Below, piece by piece: positions 5,134 through 5,343 of a DNA stretch of 5,343 nt. Position 1 is the first letter of the stretch. Every line of letters begins with the position of its first letter. Below the pieces are notes generated by a model, which ran no database searches, was not told the DNA's origin, and saw only the letters and a list, made by a program, of their open reading frames with translations. The translations under genes and the position numbers were made by a program. The DNA is taken from the NCBI GenBank assembly GCA_902783825.1, contig CACZSJ010000077.1:1-5343 (forward strand), read 5' to 3'. The stretch is from Oscillospiraceae bacterium. GTDB lineage: Bacteria; Bacillota; Clostridia; Oscillospirales; Oscillospiraceae.

Positions 5134-5343
5134 TTACGGCGTCAGGCGCTCCAGCTCGGTTACGGAGACTTCAAACGCCACGCGTTCCACAGGGCCTTCC
5201 TCGGTGAGCTTGATATAGTCTCGGCTCTGCAAGCGGCCGCTGAGCCGCAGCCGGTCGCCTACGGACCAGAGGGCGGCCTGCTGGGCGGTGAGGCCCCAGC
5301 AGATACAGGGGAGATAGTCCGAGCGGGCGTAGCGGCGATTGAC
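5134..5343 (-). CDS. SSB-like OB-fold protein, C-terminal part (5' end outside window)
   Basis: The frame is open to the window edge and encodes the last 69 aa. The pattern is that of the single-stranded DNA-binding protein family. SDYLPCICWG (8-17) is the central strand region, equivalent to the DFIPCVxWG type in SSB. VGDRLRLSGRLQSRDY (28-43) is equivalent to VGDxVxVxGRLQSRxY. VAFEVSVTELERL (55-67) is the last strand, equivalent to YEVxVxxxxxL. The protein ends right after the OB fold with no acidic C-terminal tail (it ends LTP), unlike classical SSB, which needs the tail to recruit replication and repair proteins. It is therefore more likely one of the short SSB-like accessory proteins common in clostridia than the main replicative SSB. 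Its start and upstream neighbours are not visible. It is probably co-directional with, but separately transcribed from, the exported protein gene downstream. Confidence 0.85.
   Translation of the reverse strand, partial: VNRRYARSDYLPCICWGLTAQQAALWSVGDRLRLSGRLQSRDYIKLTEEGPVERVAFEVSVTELERLTP

Noticed and set aside
1..5343. Mobile elements, attachment sites, CRISPR, tRNA or rRNA
   Set aside because: No transposase or integrase frame, no regularly spaced repeats, and no cloverleaf or rRNA-like stretch was found on either strand. Composition looks even throughout.

Overview
The window looks like a G+C-rich Firmicutes chromosome, most likely an Oscillospirales / Clostridium cluster IV type of gut bacterium. 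That placement is inferred from high G+C combined with clostridial-style protein families (ClpC-type unfoldase with a TTNAG sensor and VGF loop, DUF523, DUF3267, a short clostridial SSB-like OB-fold protein), strong GGAGG Shine-Dalgarno sites and sigma-A-like promoters. No species can be named from the sequence alone.

Layout. Positions 1-2615 (+) hold the 3' end of an operon-like block of four tightly packed genes. In order these are the C-terminal part of a ClpC-type AAA+ unfoldase (cut by the window edge), a MacroD-type macrodomain ADP-ribosyl hydrolase, a compact rhomboid intramembrane serine protease and a DUF523/TudS-like iron-sulfur desulfurase. The first two junctions overlap (TAATG, ATGA) and the third has a 1-nt gap. 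A hairpin terminator at 2621-2655 closes the block. Next comes a 180-bp control region with an A-rich tract, a plausible sigma-A promoter and two inverted repeats, followed by an EamA/DMT-family transporter (2834-3751, +). A perfect 13-bp stem at 3778-3814 separates it from convergent genes and can serve both strands.

The right part is on the minus strand. Read leftwards from 5343 it has the C-terminal part of an SSB-like protein (cut by the edge), a 181-aa conserved-looking but unnamed exported protein (4493-5038) and a DUF3267-type membrane zincin metallopeptidase with HELTH (3845-4432). The last two each have their own promoter giving a very short leader.

How the genes may work together is inference. 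The left operon combines cytoplasmic protein unfolding (ClpC, probably feeding ClpP), ADP-ribose removal, membrane proteolysis and a thiolated-base desulfurase, which would fit a maintenance or stress module. The transporter and the minus-strand genes appear to be separate transcription units. No mobile elements, CRISPR arrays, tRNAs or rRNAs were seen, and I found no clearly novel system. The most open questions are the unnamed exported protein, the control region before the transporter, and whether the ClpC-macrodomain-rhomboid-DUF523 order is conserved.
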